Shown here in pieces: positions 5,256-10,800 of a stretch of 10,855 bases of DNA. The stretch spans positions 1 through 10,855 of the forward strand of contig JBBTSQ010000013.1 of NCBI GenBank assembly GCA_038078755.1, written 5' to 3'. Position numbers and translations under genes: made by a program. Below the pieces are notes generated by a model. The model was not told the DNA's origin, did no database searches, and saw only the letters and a program-made list of their open reading frames with translations. The number at the start of each line of letters is the position of its first letter. The stretch's first letter is position 1. Source of the DNA: JBBTSQ01 sp038078755 (GTDB taxonomy: Bacteria; Patescibacteriota; Minisyncoccia; Phycocordibacterales; JBAYGS01).

Positions 5256-5870
5256 ATGAAATTCCTCATTGGAGAAAAAGTTTCGATGACTCAAATTTTC
5301 ACCGACAAGGGCATTGCTGTCCCTGTGACGGTGATTTCTGCTGGCCCTATCACCGTGACGCAAGTCCGTGAGATGGCAAAGGATGGATACAAAGCAGTGC
5401 AGTTTGGTTTTGGTACCAAGCGTGCCACACTCGCCACCAAAGCCGAAGCTGGACACTCAAAAGATTTAGGTACCTTTAAAGTACTCCGAGAATTCCGCAC
5501 CGACAGTGATATTGCGGTAAAGCGAGGTGATAAAATAGACGTTTCTATGTTCAAAGAAGGTGATGAGGTGACTGTTGTTGGTACCTCAAAAGGTAAGGGC
5601 TTCCAAGGAGGGGTGAAGCGACACAATTTTGCCGGCGGTCGCCGAACACACGGTCAAAAGCACTCAGAACGTGAAGTGGGTACTATTTCTGGGGGAGGTC
5701 GCGCCGGAGGTCGCGTGGCAAAAGGCTTGCGCATGGCCGGACGAATGGGTAGCGATCGAATCACGGTCAAAAATTTGAAGGTGGTACAAATTAATGCAGA
5801 AAACAATCTCCTCTTGGTCAAAGGAGCGGTCCCTGGCGTTCGTGGAGCAATCCTCGAAATCCGAGGCTAG
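5256..5870 (+). CDS. rplC: 50S ribosomal protein L3
   Basis: L3 is an early-assembly protein of the large subunit whose loop reaches toward the peptidyl transferase centre. The 204-residue product opens MKFLIGEKVSMTQIF and keeps VTVVGTSKGKGFQGGVKRHNF, the MAGRMGSDRITV segment and NLLLVKGAVPGVRGA, all typical of bacterial L3. The loop where E. coli has GQNQTPG, including the methylated Gln150, reads SGGGRAGG here, so the usual PrmB target glutamine appears absent. I chose ATG 5256 on homology; an in-frame TTG at 5214 would add 14 unrelated residues. There is no Shine-Dalgarno sequence. It is first of four tightly packed genes, 23 bp before rplD. Confidence 0.96.
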   Translation: MKFLIGEKVSMTQIFTDKGIAVPVTVISAGPITVTQVREMAKDGYKAVQFGFGTKRATLATKAEAGHSKDLGTFKVLREFRTDSDIAVKRGDKIDVSMFKEGDEVTVVGTSKGKGFQGGVKRHNFAGGRRTHGQKHSEREVGTISGGGRAGGRVAKGLRMAGRMGSDRITVKNLKVVQINAENNLLLVKGAVPGVRGAILEIRG

Positions 5871-5893
5871 TATTCTTACCTAATCTTATTTTT

Positions 5894-6667
5894 ATGGAAA
5901 CAAAAATCTACAACGAAAACGGTAAGGAAGCAGGATCGATTGCGCTCCCAGAAGCAATCTTCGGATTGCCGTGGAACGGTGACCTTGTGCACCAGACAGT
6001 GACCGCGCTTCTCTCAAACAAGCGTGATTCTATTGCGCACACCAAGACTCGAGGTGAAGTCTCTGGAGGAGGCAAGAAGCCGTGGAAACAAAAAGGAACC
6101 GGTCGCGCTCGACACGGATCTACTCGCTCACCGATCTGGGTGGGTGGAGGGGTGGCGCACGGTCCTCGCAACGAGAAAAACTATTCTCGTAAGGTCAACA
6201 AGAAGACCAAAGTAAAAGCACTCTTCACTATTTTGTCGAAGAAATTTAAGGATGGCGAAGTGCTCTTTGTGCAAAATTTTGGAATGACCGAGCCGAAGAC
6301 GGTGGTGGCACTGAAATCTCTCACCGCGCTTTCTACAATTCGAGGCTTCGGTGGACTTACTGCAAAGAAAAACAACGCAGCATACATCGCGGTGTCAGAG
6401 CCGACTACCGCTATTGTGAAGAGTTTCTCAAATATCAACAACATCACCTTGGACGCAGTTCGCAATATCGATCCTGTATCAATTTTGAATCACAAATATG
6501 TCGTCTTTGTGAATCCGGAAGCATCTGTCGCATTCTTGAATCATAAAAGTGAAGGCCGAAAGAAGGTCAGTGTGGTCACCACCGCTCCAAAGGTTGTAAA
6601 AGTTTCAGCTCCTAAAAAAGTCACTGCGCCAAAGGTCAAAAAGCAGATTAATAAGCTCGCTAAATAA
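5894..6667 (+). CDS. rplD: 50S ribosomal protein L4 with basic C-terminal tail
   Basis: L4 lines part of the nascent-chain exit tunnel and in E. coli also represses the S10 operon. The tunnel-loop region is fully conserved: TKTRGEVSGGGKKPWKQKG (about 51-69) and TGRARHGSTRSPIWVGGGVAHGP, then KVNKKTKVKALFTILSKKF. The product is 257 residues, against about 200-210 usual. The excess is a C-terminal extension (about 218-257) rich in Lys, Val, Ala and Pro (SAPKKVTAPKVKKQINKLAK). The start ATG is preceded by CCTAATCTTATTTTT with no Shine-Dalgarno sequence. It follows rplC by 23 bp and precedes rplW by 6 bp, so it is clearly in one operon with both. Confidence 0.96.
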   Translation: METKIYNENGKEAGSIALPEAIFGLPWNGDLVHQTVTALLSNKRDSIAHTKTRGEVSGGGKKPWKQKGTGRARHGSTRSPIWVGGGVAHGPRNEKNYSRKVNKKTKVKALFTILSKKFKDGEVLFVQNFGMTEPKTVVALKSLTALSTIRGFGGLTAKKNNAAYIAVSEPTTAIVKSFSNINNITLDAVRNIDPVSILNHKYVVFVNPEASVAFLNHKSEGRKKVSVVTTAPKVVKVSAPKKVTAPKVKKQINKLAK

Positions 6668-6673
6668 ACTACT

Positions 6674-7081
6674 ATGGGAATCTTTAGCTCAAAAACCAAA
6701 AAGACAGAGGAAGTGAAGGCTGATAAGCCTGTAGTAGCAAAGGCGACGAAAGTTACTAAGAAAGTTGTTACAAAGAAAGTATCTACAGCAACCACTGCTA
6801 TCGCACAATCATTTGCTGATGTGATCCTCCGACCTCGAATCACTGAAAAGGCAGCCGGCCTCTCAGAAAAGAAAGTCTTTACCTTTGAAGTCACTGAATC
6901 TGCCACCAAAAAGCAGATCGCGCAGGCAATCATTGCGCAGTACAAAGTCACTCCAGTGAAAATCGCGACTGTGCGAAATTATGGCAAGAAATTGTTCCGC
7001 AAGGGAATTGTCGGCTTCTCTTCAGGCGTTAAAAAAGCATATGTGTACCTCAAAGAGGGGGATACTATTGATGCTATTTAA
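6674..7081 (+). CDS. rplW: 50S ribosomal protein L23 with basic N-terminal tail
   Basis: L23 sits at the tunnel exit and is the docking point for trigger factor and SRP. The conserved core begins near residue 48 (FADVILRPRITEKAAGLSEKKVFTFEV) and includes KKQIAQAIIAQYKVTPVKIATVRNYGKK and the C-terminal KKAYVYLKEGDTID. The product is 135 residues against about 95-100, because of an N-terminal tail (about 1-46) of Lys, Val, Ala and Thr (VVAKATKVTKKVVTKKVST). The tail resembles in composition the L4 C-terminus encoded immediately upstream. It starts 6 bp after rplD and ends 10 bp before rplB. No Shine-Dalgarno sequence is seen. Confidence 0.95.
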   Translation: MGIFSSKTKKTEEVKADKPVVAKATKVTKKVVTKKVSTATTAIAQSFADVILRPRITEKAAGLSEKKVFTFEVTESATKKQIAQAIIAQYKVTPVKIATVRNYGKKLFRKGIVGFSSGVKKAYVYLKEGDTIDAI

Positions 7082-7091
7082 ATAAACATAT

Positions 7092-7943
7092 ATGAAGCAC
7101 TACAAACCAACCAGCAATCCACGTCGCCAAATGACCACCATCTCATTTGCCGACTTCATCACCACCAACGATCCGCACAAAGCGCTGACTTCAGGCTTCA
7201 AGCGTGATGTCGGCCGCAACGGTCATGGTCGTCTCACCACTCGTCACAAGGGTGGCGGGGTGAAGCGTCTCTATCGACACGTTGATTTCCTTTTTGATAA
7301 GTTTGAAATCCCTGCAAAAGTGGCTTCGATTGAGTACGATCCAAATCGTACTGGCTTTATTGCTCTCGTGGTCTACAAAGATGGTGAGAAACGATACATT
7401 CTTGCGCCAAAGGGTTTGAAAGTTGGTGATACATTTGTGGTGTCTGCGTCAGCTCCGGTGGTGCCAAATAATCGTCTACCTTTGAAAAATATTCCTGTGG
7501 GAACCTTTGTGTGCAATGTCGAGCTCAAGGCATTTGGTGGCGCCAAGCTCGCTCGAGGGGCGGGCAACTTTGTAGAAATTGTGGCACACGATGCGGGCTA
7601 CGCGCATTTGAAATTGCCTTCAACCGAAATCCGCAAGGTGACCGAGACTTGCTGGGCAACGGTGGGTACTGTCTCAAATGATGAAAATCGACTCGTGGTG
7701 ATCGGCAAGGCAGGACGATCTCGATGGCTGGGTATCCGACCGACCGTGCGAGGAGGTGCTCAAAATCCAGTGGATCACCCATACGGAGGAGGCGAAGGAC
7801 GCCAAGGCCGAGGTACCAAGCGAGCCAAGACTCGTTGGGGCAAGCCGGTAGGCAAGGGTCAGAAGTCTCGTACCCCGAAGAAATACTCAAATGTGTTTAT
7901 TGTCTCTCGACGTCGAGTGGGCAAGCAGAAGAAAGGGGAGTAA
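7092..7943 (+). CDS. rplB: 50S ribosomal protein L2
   Basis: L2 is a core large-subunit protein needed for subunit joining and peptidyl transferase activity. The 283-residue product matches bacterial L2 along its length: GRLTTRHKGGGVKRLYRHVDF, IEYDPNRTGFIALVVYKDGEKRYILAPKG, NIPVGTFVCNVELK, and RPTVRGGAQNPVDHPYGGGEG. The His corresponding to E. coli His229 (VDH) is kept; the second His of the usual HPHGGGEG is Tyr, a variant I associate with Candidate Phyla Radiation members. The C-terminus is basic (SRRRVGKQKKGE). It is the last gene of the cluster: a terminator follows 44 bp after its stop, and the genes that normally follow L2 (rpsS, rplV, rpsC) are absent from the window. Confidence 0.97.
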   Translation: MKHYKPTSNPRRQMTTISFADFITTNDPHKALTSGFKRDVGRNGHGRLTTRHKGGGVKRLYRHVDFLFDKFEIPAKVASIEYDPNRTGFIALVVYKDGEKRYILAPKGLKVGDTFVVSASAPVVPNNRLPLKNIPVGTFVCNVELKAFGGAKLARGAGNFVEIVAHDAGYAHLKLPSTEIRKVTETCWATVGTVSNDENRLVVIGKAGRSRWLGIRPTVRGGAQNPVDHPYGGGEGRQGRGTKRAKTRWGKPVGKGQKSRTPKKYSNVFIVSRRRVGKQKKGE

Positions 7944-7949
7944 GAAGGG

Positions 7950-7984
7950 AAGACAACAGAACACAGACGACAGACTACAGACTA
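7950..7984. repeat. Degenerate 7-nt tandem repeat (5 units)
   Basis: Units are AAGACAA, CAGAACA, CAGACGA, CAGACTA and CAGACTA, filling the gap between the rplB stop codon and its terminator. The consensus CAGACnA is the reverse complement of the TGTCTG-type array at 1438-1465. Confidence 0.75.
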
Positions 7985-7987
7985 AAG

Positions 7988-8026
7988 AAAATCCCCGGAA
8001 ATCACTCTGCGATTTCCGGGGATTTT
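7988..8026 (+). terminator. Terminator of the rplC-rplB operon
   Basis: AAAATCCCCGGAAATC (7988-8003) pairs perfectly with 8011-8026, with a 7-nt loop and a TTTT end. It is a 16-bp stem and works best on the + strand; the A-rich left side also allows minus-strand use. Confidence 0.85.
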
Positions 8027-8034
8027 GCATCCAA

Positions 8035-8067
8035 TCGGCCGTCCGGATCGATGATCCGGACGGCCGA
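8035..8067. repeat. G+C-rich perfect hairpin before folD
   Basis: TCGGCCGTCCGGATC (8035-8049) pairs perfectly with 8053-8067 around a GAT loop. It lacks a T-run and sits 8 bp after the rplB terminator and about 35 bp before the folD -10 box. It may be a protein site or a degenerated terminator. Confidence 0.7.
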
Positions 8068-8102
8068 GATCTCCACTGTTTCGTGTTTTCCCGTATTTCG
8101 GA

Positions 8103-8108
8103 TACAAT
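8103..8108 (+). promoter_or_regulatory. -10 box of folD, near-leaderless
   Basis: TACAAT lies exactly 9 nt before the folD ATG (8118), so transcription should begin about 2-4 nt before the start codon. The -35 is weak (TTCGTG at 8080-8085, 17-bp spacer). Confidence 0.5.
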
Positions 8109-8117
8109 AAGTGCCTT

Positions 8118-8993
8118 ATGGTCACACTGCTACTTGATGGGAAAATCGTTCGAGATCATATCAAAGCAAAACTCACCGAAGAAGTGAGGTCGTTTTCTTC
8201 AAAGCCAAAACTGCTGATTATCCAGGTTGGCGAGCGGAGCGAGTCGGTGGCGTATATCACCCAAAAGAAAAAGTTCGGTACCGATATTGGGGTATCGGTA
8301 GAACATATGATGCTCGCCCTAGGTATTAGTCAGGCATCTCTTCTTTCGCAAATCCGTGAAGCTAATGACGATCGCGGTATTCACGGTATTATCGTCCAGC
8401 TCCCGCTCCCGAGCCATATTGATACCGCTCGAGTATTGGAAGAAATCTCGCCGAACAAGGATGTCGATGGGTTACATTCGGCAAATATGAAATTGCTCCT
8501 TGAGGGAAAGGGGGAGAAATATGTTCCCGCTACCGCCAAAGGGGTGCTTGCGTTGCTTACTTACTATCATATTCCTTTGGTCGGAGCGAAAGTTGCGGTG
8601 CTCGGGCGGTCACTTTTGGTGGGCAAGCCGATTGCACTATCTTTGCTCAATGCTGGCGCAACAGTCACCGTTTGCCATAGTCAGAGTACTGATGTTGAAA
8701 AGATCACGAAAGCGAGCGACATCGTGGTGGTGGCCATAGGCCGTCCGCGCGCTATCAGCAAAAATTATTTTTCAAAAGGTCAGGTGGTGATTGATGTGGG
8801 AATTAATTCGGTTGCCGGACAAAAATTTGATGATGAGTTGCCAGCCCGAAAAATTGTCGGCGATGTCGATTTTGAGTCGGTGGTAAAAAAAGTCAAAGCG
8901 ATTACGCCAGTACCGGGCGGGGTAGGGCCGATGACGGTGGCTTCTCTATTTCAAAACCTTTTGATTGCCTATCGATCTCGACTTGAGCGATAA
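8118..8993 (+). CDS. folD: Bifunctional methylenetetrahydrofolate dehydrogenase/cyclohydrolase
   Basis: FolD interconverts 5,10-methylene-, 5,10-methenyl- and 10-formyl-tetrahydrofolate in the cytoplasm, using NADP(H), and so supplies formyl units for purines and fMet-tRNA. The 291-residue product has the full set of signatures: SVAYITQKK, in which Tyr46 and Lys50 match the catalytic Tyr/Lys pair; IVQLPLP; PNKDVDGLH (Lys114-Gly118 within it); VLGRSLLVGKP (about 161-171), the Rossmann-fold loop; and TPVPGGVGPMT near 263-273. No catalytic residue seems missing. It stands alone after the r-protein operon with its own -10 box 9 nt before the ATG and lacks a Shine-Dalgarno sequence. The SIMPL gene follows after 48 bp with a separate promoter. 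Confidence 0.96.
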   Translation: MVTLLLDGKIVRDHIKAKLTEEVRSFSSKPKLLIIQVGERSESVAYITQKKKFGTDIGVSVEHMMLALGISQASLLSQIREANDDRGIHGIIVQLPLPSHIDTARVLEEISPNKDVDGLHSANMKLLLEGKGEKYVPATAKGVLALLTYYHIPLVGAKVAVLGRSLLVGKPIALSLLNAGATVTVCHSQSTDVEKITKASDIVVVAIGRPRAISKNYFSKGQVVIDVGINSVAGQKFDDELPARKIVGDVDFESVVKKVKAITPVPGGVGPMTVASLFQNLLIAYRSRLER

Positions 8994-9003
8994 GAGGGTG
9001 GTA

Positions 9004-9032
9004 TACTTGCCGGTACTAATTATTAATATAAT
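9004..9032 (+). promoter_or_regulatory. Promoter of the SIMPL gene, near-leaderless
   Basis: A perfect TATAAT (9027-9032) lies exactly 9 nt before the ATG at 9042. A weak -35, TACTTG (9004-9009), sits 17 bp upstream. The predicted start is near 9039, leaving at most a few leader bases. Confidence 0.55.
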
Positions 9033-9041
9033 TTACATTGT

Positions 9042-9866
9042 ATGTTTTGTTGTAATTCACAAACTAATGGAAATGAGGGGTGTGCTCGACACGCGCTTAT
9101 TCATCAGATCGCGGTCGTTTTTGCGATCGTACTTACTATTTTTGTTGCGGTAAAGACCTTGTATGCGTGGGAAGCATATCGTACGGTTGGCCAAGAAAAA
9201 GTACCGCCAAGTACCATTACGGTCTCGGGCAAAGGCGAGGTTATTGCTATTCCAGATATTGCCACTGTCTCTTTCTCCGTTGTTGGAGAGGCAAAGCAGG
9301 TTGCTGATGCTCAAAAGCAGGCCACCGATATTTCAAACCGAGCGATCGCCTTTTTGAAAGATAAGGGGATTGCAGAAAAAGATATCAAGACCACCAATTA
9401 TAGTATCTACCCGCGATATGAATACCCGACTCGATACACTGCTCAAGGCGGGTACAGTACCGGTGAGCGAGTCTTTATGGGCTATGAAGTGACGCAGAGT
9501 GTTGAGGTGAAGATCAGAGCGATTGCCGATGCCGGCGCTGTACTCGGCGGGCTCGGCTCAATAGGGGTCACTAATCTATCCGGACTTACCTTTTTGGTAG
9601 ACAAAGAGGATCAGTTGAAGCGCACTGCTCGGAGTGGGGCGATCGCAGACGCGCAGTCTGAAGCTAAAAATTTGGCGCGAGCGCTCGGTGTATCGCTCGG
9701 CAAGATTACCAATTTCTCTGAAGGCGGTAATTATCGACCGATGTATATGATGAAGACCGCTTCGTACGATGCTCTGGGCGGTGCCGAATCGGCTCCTGCA
9801 CCTGATGTCCCTGCGGGCGAGAACAAGATTGTGTCTGAAGTGACGATTACGTACGAGATAGAGTAA
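9042..9866 (+). CDS. Membrane-anchored SIMPL-domain (DUF541/YggE-like) protein
   Basis: The 274-residue product has a short cysteine-containing N-terminus (MFCCNSQTNGNEGC), one hydrophobic helix (about 22-41, IAVVFAIVLTIFVAV) and an extracytoplasmic SIMPL domain (PF04402). The domain opens with TITVSGKGEVIAIPDIATVSFSV (from about 58) and continues with DKGIAEKDIKTTNYSIYPRYEY. It also has GYEVTQSVEVKIR, a helix with DAQSEAKNLARALGVSLGKI, and a C-terminal strand VSEVTITYEIE. E. coli YggE is the best-known relative; the family has been linked to oxidative stress, but its molecular role is unclear. The helix likely works as an uncleaved anchor. The start is fixed by the adjacent TATAAT and by an in-frame stop (TAA, 9024) upstream. 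The three N-terminal Cys are unusual, and I cannot explain them. Confidence 0.85.
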   Translation: MFCCNSQTNGNEGCARHALIHQIAVVFAIVLTIFVAVKTLYAWEAYRTVGQEKVPPSTITVSGKGEVIAIPDIATVSFSVVGEAKQVADAQKQATDISNRAIAFLKDKGIAEKDIKTTNYSIYPRYEYPTRYTAQGGYSTGERVFMGYEVTQSVEVKIRAIADAGAVLGGLGSIGVTNLSGLTFLVDKEDQLKRTARSGAIADAQSEAKNLARALGVSLGKITNFSEGGNYRPMYMMKTASYDALGGAESAPAPDVPAGENKIVSEVTITYEIE

Positions 9867-9870
9867 ATGT

Positions 9871-9898
9871 ACAACCAACAATAGACAACTTACAATCA
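9871..9898. repeat. 7-nt tandem repeat ACAAnnn (4 units)
   Basis: Units are ACAACCA, ACAATAG, ACAACTT and ACAATCA, just after the SIMPL stop codon. Four positions are constant and three vary. The array is inverted relative to the one at 9944-9971. Confidence 0.75.
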
Positions 9899-9913
9899 GA
9901 AAATAAGAGAGAG

Positions 9914-9944
9914 AGAAGGGCGATGCCGTAGGCATCGCCCTTCT
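9914..9944. terminator. Terminator-like hairpin after the SIMPL gene
   Basis: AGAAGGGCGATGCC (9914-9927) pairs perfectly with 9931-9944 around a GTA loop. The T-tail is short (TTCT...TT), so termination may be weaker than at the other sites. ACAATCAGA (9892-9900) is also inverse to TCTGATTGT (9942-9950), which allows a longer, interrupted stem. Confidence 0.7.
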
Positions 9945-9971
9945 GATTGTTGGTTGTCAGTTGTCTGTTGT
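9944..9971. repeat. 7-nt tandem repeat nnnTTGT (4 units)
   Basis: Units are TGATTGT, TGGTTGT, CAGTTGT and CTGTTGT, followed by a decayed TAGTTTA. These are reverse-complement-type units of the ACAAnnn array at 9871-9898, so two arrays face each other across the hairpin at 9914-9944. Confidence 0.75.
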
Positions 9972-10052
9972 TAGTTTACACTGTCTGTAATGTGTCCGCT
10001 CGGTGCGGAGCAGTGTTCGTTCTCAACCACAACCCAGAGAAGGCGAAATTCT

Positions 10053-10439
10053 ATGAAAGACCAGCATCGGTATCATCGGCATGAGGTCAAACAACACCAA
10101 CTCCGTCTCATCGTTTTGCGCAAGGTGCAAAAAGGGAGAAAACTCTTGCTTGAATTGATTACTGACGGTATTCCGGTGGCGGTGAGGGGACTCGTGGTCT
10201 GTCCTGCTCAAAATCGTTGGTTCACGATCACTGAACGTATTCCGAGGAAGATTGGCGAGTGCTTGCGTAAGGTCCGTCTGCGGGCATTTTTCATGGGCAA
10301 TGACCAGGAAAAAGTGCTTGGGGTGTATAACCCTCGAAACGAGCGTCGCATGATGCGAGTGGATCGATGGATTCGTCGAATTAAGTCTGCGCTCGAGAAT
10401 TGCGGATTCGGTCAACAGTTTGTTGCCGAAGCTTCTTGA
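10053..10439 (+). CDS. Unrecognised small basic protein
   Basis: I do not recognise this 128-residue protein. It is rich in Arg, Lys and His throughout (KDQHRYHRHEVKQHQLRLIV at the start; RKIGECLRKVRLRAFF; NERRMMRVDRWIRRIKSAL near the end). It has no signal peptide or membrane segment and has three Cys, none in a zinc-binding pattern. The alternation LLLELITDGIPVAVRGLVVCP and RWFTITERIP suggests a small beta domain followed by helices. The charge suggests nucleic-acid or ribosome contact; that is inference. I chose ATG 10053 because AGAGAAGG (10036-10043), the only Shine-Dalgarno-like site near a start in this window, lies 9 nt upstream; an in-frame ATG at 9990 lies almost on the repeat array. 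A good terminator follows 10 bp after the stop, which supports a real gene. Confidence 0.6.
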   Translation: MKDQHRYHRHEVKQHQLRLIVLRKVQKGRKLLLELITDGIPVAVRGLVVCPAQNRWFTITERIPRKIGECLRKVRLRAFFMGNDQEKVLGVYNPRNERRMMRVDRWIRRIKSALENCGFGQQFVAEAS

Positions 10440-10449
10440 TGGTTTTGGT

Positions 10450-10482
10450 GAGGCGGAGTCCCTGCGGGACTCCGCCTCTTTT
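10450..10482 (+). terminator. Terminator after the basic protein gene
   Basis: GAGGCGGAGTCCC (10450-10462) pairs perfectly with 10466-10478 around a TGC loop and is followed by TTTT. It is a strong 13-bp stem placed 10 bp after the stop codon. Confidence 0.85.
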
Positions 10483-10723
10483 CATCTTTTTAAAATACTC
10501 ATGAAATGGCTCTATCAGAGCATTTTCTACACTTTTTCCCGTGGCGTGGCTCTAGTTAGGCCTAAAAGTGCTAAACGGCTCACTTCCGCAAGCCGTGCGG
10601 GAGTGAGCCGTTCGAGCATTCCGTGCCTTTATAGCAACACCATTTTGGAAATGTTGACACGGTTTTTGATGTGGTGTTTTTAGTGGTTTGGGGTGGAAAT
10701 TAGGTTAAAGGCTCAACCCATTT
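10483..10723. other. Non-coding region with several hairpins
   Basis: I see no gene. A reading frame at 10420-10683 overlaps the preceding gene and its terminator and has no protein-like features. GCTCT (10509-10513) and AGAGC (10517-10521) form a small stem followed by ATTTT. A large hairpin at 10574-10612 is listed separately. AACACCA (10636-10642) is inverse to TGGTGTT (10672-10678). On the minus strand, TGCTATAAA (opposite 10628-10636) looks like an extended -10 that could start an RNA running through the large hairpin. I recognise no known RNA family. Confidence 0.5.
10574..10612. repeat. Large hairpin sharing outer arms with the 213-248 palindrome
   Basis: A 17-bp stem (10574-10590 with 10596-10612, including one G-T pair) closes a five-base loop (AGCCG). 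The outer ten bases of each arm, AACGGCTCAC and GTGAGCCGTT, are identical to those of the terminator palindrome at 213-248, while the inner parts differ. No T-run follows it. Confidence 0.75.
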
Positions 10724-10729
10724 GGGGAG

Positions 10730-10757
10730 GTATGAAGTATAAAGTATGAAGTATGGG
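10730..10757. repeat. 7-nt tandem repeat GTATGAA (4 units)
   Basis: Units are GTATGAA, GTATAAA, GTATGAA and GTATGGG. The array is flanked by GGGGAGGT (10724-10731) and its inverse ACCTCCCC (10763-10770), and a terminator follows at once. Confidence 0.8.
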
Positions 10758-10766
10758 GACAAACCT

Positions 10767-10800
10767 CCCCCGATTTTGCTCCGCAAAATCGGGGGCTTTT
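10767..10800 (+). terminator. Terminator with overlapping alternative stems
   Basis: CCCCCGATTTTGC (10767-10779) pairs perfectly with 10783-10795 around a TCC loop, then CTTTTC. Its 5' arm can instead pair upstream (10724-10731 with 10763-10770). Its 3' arm, GGGGGCTTT (10791-10799), can instead pair with AAAGCCCCC (10819-10827). Confidence 0.75.

Noticed and set aside
1970..6951. Long minus-strand open frames opposite tuf, rpsJ, rplC, rplD and rplW
   Set aside because: They are antisense shadows of strongly supported ribosomal and elongation-factor genes.
8965..9153. Open frame between folD and the SIMPL gene with a hydrophobic middle part
   Set aside because: It overlaps both real genes in another frame and contains the SIMPL promoter; the hydrophobicity comes from A/T-rich DNA.
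10654..10659. Consensus -35 TTGACA on the + strand
   Set aside because: No -10-like hexamer lies 16-18 bp downstream (the site reads GTTTTT/TTTTTA), and no gene follows in the window.
10420..10683. An 87-codon open frame on the + strand
   Set aside because: It overlaps the end of the basic-protein gene, its terminator and the large hairpin; composition is not protein-like.
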